Assembly: GCA_944990035.1 (NCBI GenBank)
Contig: CALYLX010000126.1
Coordinates: 744,001 to 808,000 of the forward strand
DNA length: 64,000 nucleotides
From: Clitopilus passeckerianus
Taxonomy: Eukaryota > Basidiomycota > Agaricomycetes > Agaricales > Entolomataceae
Direction: 5' to 3'
A program made the translations under genes and the position numbers. Position 1 is the first letter of the stretch, and every line of letters begins with the position of its first letter. Shown piece after piece: positions 58,682-64,000 of the stretch. The notes beneath the pieces were generated by a model. It saw only the letters and a program-made list of their open reading frames with translations, ran no database searches and was not told the DNA's origin.

Positions 58682-61600
58682 ATGCTGAGGCTTGGATCAG
58701 CTTCCAATCTCTTACAGAGAACATTGCGTCGACCCCCCAGGTTACTCGACATCTCATCCCGCACAGGAATGGCAACTCATGCAGCAAATGGCACGGAGTG
58801 GCTACGTGTTTCCCCATCGACAGCACCAGCATTCCGTGTTTTCAACAAGGCTATCCAGAAGTCTGAACAAGACGATAGGCAATATCGTGTTATCGAACTA
58901 GAGAATGGCTTGCAGGCTACTTTGATTCACGATGCTGGGGCAGACAAGGCAGCGGCAAGTCTTGATGTTGCTGTTGGACACTTATCGGATCCAGTAAGTC
59001 TATTAGTATGCATTTCCATTCCAACTTACTGAACTTGACTCCGGAAAGGATGATATGCCAGGTCTGGCGCATTTCTGCGAGCATCTGCTATTCATGGTCA
59101 GTCACACTTTGTACAGGATTTGAATACCAGCCGAGTTCCGTTTTTATCAGGGTACGGAACAATTTCCAAAGGAAAACGAATACCAAGACGTATGTTGCAA
59201 TTGCAGTTGACAAGCTTCTATTCAACCCCTAACTCGACTTCAAGTACTTGTCCAAGAACAATGGTGGCTCCAACGCCTATACATCGACAACCAACACGAA
59301 CTACTACTTCAGTGTTGGAACCCATGCCCTGCCCGGCGCCTTGGAGCGCTTCTCTGGATTCTTCTATTCGCCTCTTTTCGCACCTTCCTGCACATCTCGA
59401 GAACTGAATGCTGTCGACTCGGAACACAAGAAGAACCATCAGTCCGACATGTGGCGTATCTTCCAGCTCAACAAACATCTGAGCAAAGATGGTCACGTTT
59501 GGAGAAAATTTGGTAGTGGTAACAGGGAAAGTTTATCTGCAGCAGCAAAAGCACTCAAGGACCAAGACCGTCTGAATGGAGACGCCTCGGTGCTATCTAA
59601 ATTCAAAGATACCTTGACTCCGTCAGGTTCCCGTATTCCATCACCTGCACCATCCGCTACTTCCGCTACAAGTGACGTAGATGCCGATGGAGGAGCCGTT
59701 GGTCGCGAGACGAGGCGCAGATTAATCGAGTGGTGGTCCAAGGAATATTGTGCAAGTCGCATGAGACTGTGTGTTATCGGAAAAGGTTCTTTGGTTCCTA
59801 TTTGTCTACTGTCGCTACTGAAGGTGTGGATCAGAATCGCTGGAAGAATTATCTGAGCTCGTCTCGAAGCTCTTTTCTCCTATTCCGAGCCGCGGGCCCA
59901 ATCCGCCTGTCGTATTCCCAGAGCATCCTTTCGGCGAGAACGAGAAGGGAGTAAGTGCACATTTCTTGTAAGCTTCTTGCCACCTGACCTCCTGGCTTTC
60001 AGACCCTTGTTTCTGTGAAGACTATCATGAACTTTCACTGCATGGAGATCTCGTTTCCCTTAGAGGACCAATCTGTCCATTGGAAGCATAAACCTGCCCA
60101 CTTCTTGTCCCACTTCGTTGGACACGAAGGCCCAGGCTCATTGATGTCCTATTTGAAGGGTAAGGGCTGGGTGACTGGGTTGAGCGCTGGCTCTCAAAAC
60201 TTAGCGCGGGGTTTCGCCATGTTCAAGATGACCATGTATCTCACCGAGGACGGCTTCAGTAAGCAATTGTTTCCGGAAGATTCAGATCACACATTGAGTA
60301 GCTCCCTCTTACAGAAAATCACAAGAATGCCATTCTTGCCGCCTTTCAGTATCTGGCCTTGCTCGGATCTTCCAGGTTTGACGACTACCATCAACGGGAG
60401 GTCGCACAGCTCTCCCAGATACGTTTTCGTTTCAAGGAGAAGAGCATGCCCGATAGATATGCTACCTCAATCGCCGAGAGCATGGTTCTACCCGCCCCTC
60501 GTGACCTTCTGCTGAGTGCACCTGCCTTGACCTGGGAGTGGGATCCTGAAGGGGCCGTAGAGGCACAGATTATGCGGTATCTCGATACACTTCGTATCAC
60601 TGAGGGCAGAGTGGTGCTCATGGCCTCTGGTGCTGACCATGAAAAGGTTCAACCAGACCAAAAATGGGAGAAAGAACCTTGGTATGGCACTGAATATCAC
60701 GTTGAAAAGTTCAGCCGCGAGTTCATAGAGAAGGTCTGGCATGTTTCTTGACTCTATCTTCTGTGCAACTAAGCAGTTTGCAGGCAGAAGCCCCCAACTC
60801 AATCCCTGAACTCTTTTTGGCGTGCCCAAATCAATTCATTCCGTCAAGGCTCGATGTGGAGAAGCGTCAGGTTGAGGCAAGTGTCTTCTGATCATTTTCC
60901 GGGTCCCCTACTCATGTGGCCCTAGCCGCTCAAAAGGCCTCACCTTGTACGAGAAACGCCGCTCTCCGTTTTATGGCACAAGAAGGATGACCGCTTCTTT
61001 GTGCCTAAAGCTCACATAATGATCAGTTTCCGAAGGTGAACCAAACTATACTTGATTTGCTGGTGCACCACCTCAAAACAGTTTCAGCCATGTTGGGAAC
61101 ACCTCTCCACGAGCTCGAGTGATGACAAGGTAAGTGTAACACATTTGCCTTCCTACTCCCCCGCCCTCAGAGGAATTCCAGACTATATACGGATTTGGTT
61201 AATGATGCTTTGACCGAACTCTCCTATGACGCTGATCTCGCCGGCCTGCACTACAAGCTTACCCACCATGACACCGAGTTATCCCTCACCGTGGGCGGCT
61301 ACAATGACAAGCTAGAGGTCTTGGTTCAACGCTTACTAGAGAAAATTAAGTCTTTGGATGTGAAACAAGACCGCCTAGCTATCATGAAGGAAGAGGTTAG
61401 TCAAAACTACATCACCTGATCTCCAATGCTGATGTCCCTTTCCCCCGTTTTACGTAGGCTAAACGAGATTGGCATAATTTCTTCCTCGGACAATCATATA
61501 GTCTGTCAACCTACTTCGCTCGGTGGACGCTTTCCGAGCAACATTGGTCAATTGAGGAACGCTTGAAGGAGCTTCCCGGTCAGTTCCAGTTATGTACATG

Positions 61601-62922
61601 GCCTTCCCCTACCCATGCTTACTATCTGCAGATATCACTGGCGATGAAATCCGGGATCACATGAAACAATTCTTTGCTCAAACTCATCTTCGCATTCTGG
61701 TCGCTGGAAATGTCTTCAAAGATGTGGGTTTTTCGTGCGAGGTCCTTTTAGGGGTCCAACATACTGAGCGAATCCTAGGAGGCCATAAGAATTGCCGAGA
61801 TGGGGGAGGAGGGGTTGGGTGTCTCCCCTCTGACCCCTTCAGAATTGAATGAACGCGCCCGTTTGCTTCCACCAGGCAGGTGTGGTAATTCATCGTGTGA
61901 TTGGAGAACTGACCCATTTCTCAGCCTCGAACCTCATATGGACGTCTCCTGTCATTAATCCGAACCAAGCTAACTCGGCTCTTACGTACCTTGTTCAATA
62001 CGGTCCCATCACGGACGAGCATGCAAGAGTAACTGGGGATTTGTTGAACCAAATTCTCAGCGAACCAGCTTTCAATATCTTGCGAACACAGGAACAGCTT
62101 GGGTACATTGTCTGGTGTACCGGTTGGTACTATCCGGGCAAGATCGTCAAAGGCTTGCGGATCATCGTGCAAAGTGAAAAGACACCTGGATACCTGGAGG
62201 CAAGAGTGGATGCTTTCTTGGAAGCAATGAAGGCGAAGCTGGAAGAAATGAGCCAAGAAGAATTCCAGGAACATAAGGATGGACTGAAGAAGAAATGGCT
62301 CGAGGCAGACAAGAATCTTGCTGAAGAATCTTCGAGGTTCATGAACGAAGTGGAATCTGGGCATTTGGACTTCCTACGGAGTAAGAGCATATCTAGCGCT
62401 GGGGTTTCTATATTCACTCATATTCTTTGAACAGGCGAAAACAGCGCTAAACATCTGGACCTCGTCAATAAGGGAGACATTATACAATTTTTCCTGTCAA
62501 AAGTGCATCCATCGTCACCAACCCGATCCAAGTTTTCCGTCCATTCCATCTCACAAAAACTTAAGCCAAAACGAGTGAGCTCTGCTGCCACGGAAGCTTT
62601 CATCTCTTCCTTGCGACAAGCTGGCATAAAAGCGGATGAGCTCCCCTGGCAAGAGGCACTAGGAAACGAGAGCAATCCCCTCGCAAGCGACTTCACCAGT
62701 TACTGGAAGCAGGTGTTAGGATCTTCCAAAGAGCATGAAGCTCTGCTTCTGAATATCCCGACATTGGTGGAGCAGCATCCAGTAGACGGCGAGGGCAAGG
62801 ATGCGCCGCGTGCAGGGGCTACATATGTTGATGACCTCCATGCCTTCAGGTCCGGTTTGCAGCCATCTGTCGATCCTGGACCACTTGTTCAATGGGGAGA
62901 TCTGCCTATTTCACGTTTCTAA
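58682..62922 (+). CDS. Insulin-degrading-enzyme (insulysin/M16A) metalloprotease
   Basis: ATG 58682 gives MLRLGSASNLLQRTLRRPPR then LLDISSRTG, a basic leader. A second in-frame Met at residue 30 begins MATHAANGTEWLRV. The inverted zinc motif is in MPGLAHFCEHLLFMGTEQFP (HxxEH), followed by SKNNGGSNAYTSTTNTNYYF and RELNAVDSEHKKNHQSD with the third zinc ligand Glu. Middle part: HFLSHFVGHEGPGSLMSYLK and GWVTGLSAGSQNLARGF. C-terminal half: SYDADLAGLHYKLTHHDTEL, NPNQANSALTYLVQYG, LRTQEQLGYIVWCTGWYYPG. It ends GDLPISRF-TAA. About 1,100 residues and some 18 introns. One intron at 61876-61924 has a GC donor (CCAG|gcaggt). Role by family: zinc peptidase degrading short peptides in cytosol, peroxisome or mitochondrion. 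Confidence 0.93.
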
Positions 62923-63246
62923 TCTTGACTGCTTCCCGGTAACACACGGCTAACGTAGTAGATAGACAGAATTTTTGTGGACATGATTATTTGATATATT
63001 AGAGTCGGTGGTGAAAGAATGCAGATGTAACAATAGACTAAAAGGACTCGGTCGGCAACATCCCGCACGCATGACAGCCTTGCTTAGAGTGCTTCTTGCT
63101 GACGAGATGATGAAGAAACGTCCTCGCAGACCCAGGGAATCGCGTTTATCTCTTCCTAGGGACAGCGTGTTGAGTTGGCATGACGAAGTCCCTTGCCCGC
63201 CTGAACAGAAGAACATGTGGTTCTGGCGCTGAGGCATCATGCGAAC
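62923..63246. other. Intergenic between convergent insulysin and CKS1 genes
   Basis: About 320 bp holding two 3' UTRs. An open frame at 63008-63232 (+) lacks conserved content and an ATG context. Nothing else seen. Confidence 0.5.
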
Positions 63247-63629
63247 TCAGAAACAATCCTCATAAATGTAAAGGGTAGGAGGTGGCGCACCATGAACCTC
63301 GTAATGCTCCCATCCGAGGCTTTGGGTAATTCCAAAGCCTCTCCATTCTTGCTCCGCTAGCAGCCGCAAAGTTCCAGTATTATCGTCATTGTAGTACTCT
63401 TTTGGTATAAGCTTGAGGAATTGCTTGGGAAGAATGACGTGTCTGTACTCGTATTCATCGTCGGAGTAGCGGTCAGAATAGTGAATTCTGTTCATAGTCG
63501 ATATCTTGATTCAGCTCATCCGAGTCTGCAATGTACTTCATAGACCTACTTCTCGATCAAATCATCACGTTTCCGTCTCGCCTCCTCGGTAGAGCATGGG
63601 ATGAGTGGTGCAGCATCAGCAGTGGCCAT
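63247..63629 (-). CDS. CKS1: Cyclin-dependent kinase regulatory subunit (CKS1/Suc1)
   Basis: ATG 63627-63629 opens exon 1, [20 protein letters not shown] then RDDLIEK. An intron (gtaggt...gaacag) completes the codon for [20 protein letters not shown]. Then come [40 protein letters not shown] and [22 protein letters not shown]. All Suc1/CKS signatures are present: the YSDRY...YRHV segment, the phosphate-binding pocket residues (R in EYRHV, W-R-G), and the Cdk-contacting HYEVH hinge. About 110 residues, the normal length. Role: docks on Cdk and promotes multisite phosphorylation of substrates. The promoter region contains an MCB-like ACGCGT. Confidence 0.96.
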
Positions 63630-63747
63630 GGTGAGTTGCGATTAAAGGCAGATGCGTGATTAAAGGGAAAGGAAGAAAAGGCTGTTTTACAAAAAGGCAA
63701 CTCGGCCCCCAGCGCTCATTGCCAGAATGATCACCTCTCATTTCGAG

Positions 63748-63763
63748 CACGTGCCAAACGCGT
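63748..63763. promoter_or_regulatory. E-box (CACGTG) and MCB box (ACGCGT) in the CKS1 divergent promoter
   Basis: CACGTG at 63748-63753 and ACGCGT at 63758-63763 lie about 120-135 bp upstream of the CKS1 start and about 90-100 bp upstream of the right-edge gene. ACGCGT is the MluI cell-cycle box core bound by MBF-type factors at G1/S genes. Both are short matches. Confidence 0.45.
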
Positions 63764-63850
63764 CAATGGCAGATACACGATCGCGACTTGTCACGTCACG
63801 CGGAGCCTTTTGAGTCTTCCTAACTGCTACTCTGATTCTTTGGGCCTCCA

Positions 63851-64000
63851 ATGAACACCTACGAAAACCATGTCGATGGTGCCGATGATAACTACTCCGA
63901 TTATGAGGGATATGCCGCGGAAAGCTTCGACTTTAACGCCTATGCAGTGGATGGTCCACTACAAGAAGAAATAGGTCAATATATGCGCTCATCTTGTTCC
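63851..64000 (+). CDS. Unrecognised protein, first exon only, runs off the right edge
   Basis: ATG 63851 gives MNTYENHVDGADDNYSDYEG then YAAESFDFNAYAVDGPLQEE, very rich in Asp, Tyr and Asn. A possible donor (gtcaat) follows at about 63976. Too little is in the window for assignment. It is divergent from CKS1, with 221 bp between starts. Confidence 0.45.
   Translation, partial: MNTYENHVDGADDNYSDYEGYAAESFDFNAYAVDGPLQEEIGQYMRSSCS

Overview
The window is nuclear DNA of a filamentous basidiomycete, most likely an Agaricomycete that degrades plant biomass. Genes are densely packed on both strands and carry many short GT-AG introns, mostly about 45-65 nt, with a few GC-AG introns. The content supports this: a GH6 cellobiohydrolase with a fungal CBM1, a white-collar-2 type GATA factor, a Zn2Cys6 regulator, a DASH subunit (DAD3), LIS1, and a COP9 subunit. 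There is no transposon, CRISPR array or gene cluster with one obvious common product. Most genes are housekeeping.

Layout. 1-5.3 kb: 3' part of tubulin cofactor E (+), an SR splicing factor (-), mitochondrial cysteine desulfurase NFS1 (-). 5.6-8.3 kb: secreted GH6 cellobiohydrolase (-) and its long upstream region with a TATA box and Cre1/CreA-like sites. 8.3-15 kb: NECAP-like endocytic protein (-), CSN8-like protein (+), an unrecognised protein (-), UBLCP1-type proteasomal phosphatase (+), NUDT19-like Nudix hydrolase (+). 15-25.4 kb: secreted type-B carboxylesterase (-), Cwf19/Drn1 RNA-processing factor (+), a class I/II aminotransferase (-) divergent from arginase (+). 26-34 kb: a small possible zinc-finger protein and a very long kinesin (+). 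34-46.3 kb: SDR oxidoreductase, WC-2, ARPC1 (+), DAD3 (-), a BTB-like acidic-tailed protein (+), a Ser/Thr kinase (-) divergent from inositol-pentakisphosphate 2-kinase (+), and a hemerythrin-domain protein (-). 46.7-49.8 kb: a decayed GH51 arabinofuranosidase (-). 50.4-64 kb: isovaleryl-CoA dehydrogenase (+), Zn2Cys6 factor (+), LIS1/PAC1 (-), ATP synthase beta (+), tRNA-Ser(AGA), an insulysin-type metalloprotease (+), CKS1 (-), and the first exon of a gene leaving the right edge.

Functional themes: plant cell-wall breakdown (GH6, the esterase, the dead GH51); mitochondrial metabolism (NFS1, ATP2, IVD, arginase nearby, hemerythrin protein); cytoskeleton and division (TBCE, kinesin, LIS1, ARPC1, DAD3, CKS1); RNA processing (SR protein, Cwf19). 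The most notable sequence observations are the GH51 pseudogene, single-base frame breaks in the kinesin and Nudix genes, a GC-AG intron next to a 10-nt micro-exon in arginase, and three genes whose N-termini suggest paired mitochondrial and cytosolic isoforms. I found no clearly undescribed multi-gene system. All exon structures are inferred by eye from splice signals and protein similarity, without transcript data.
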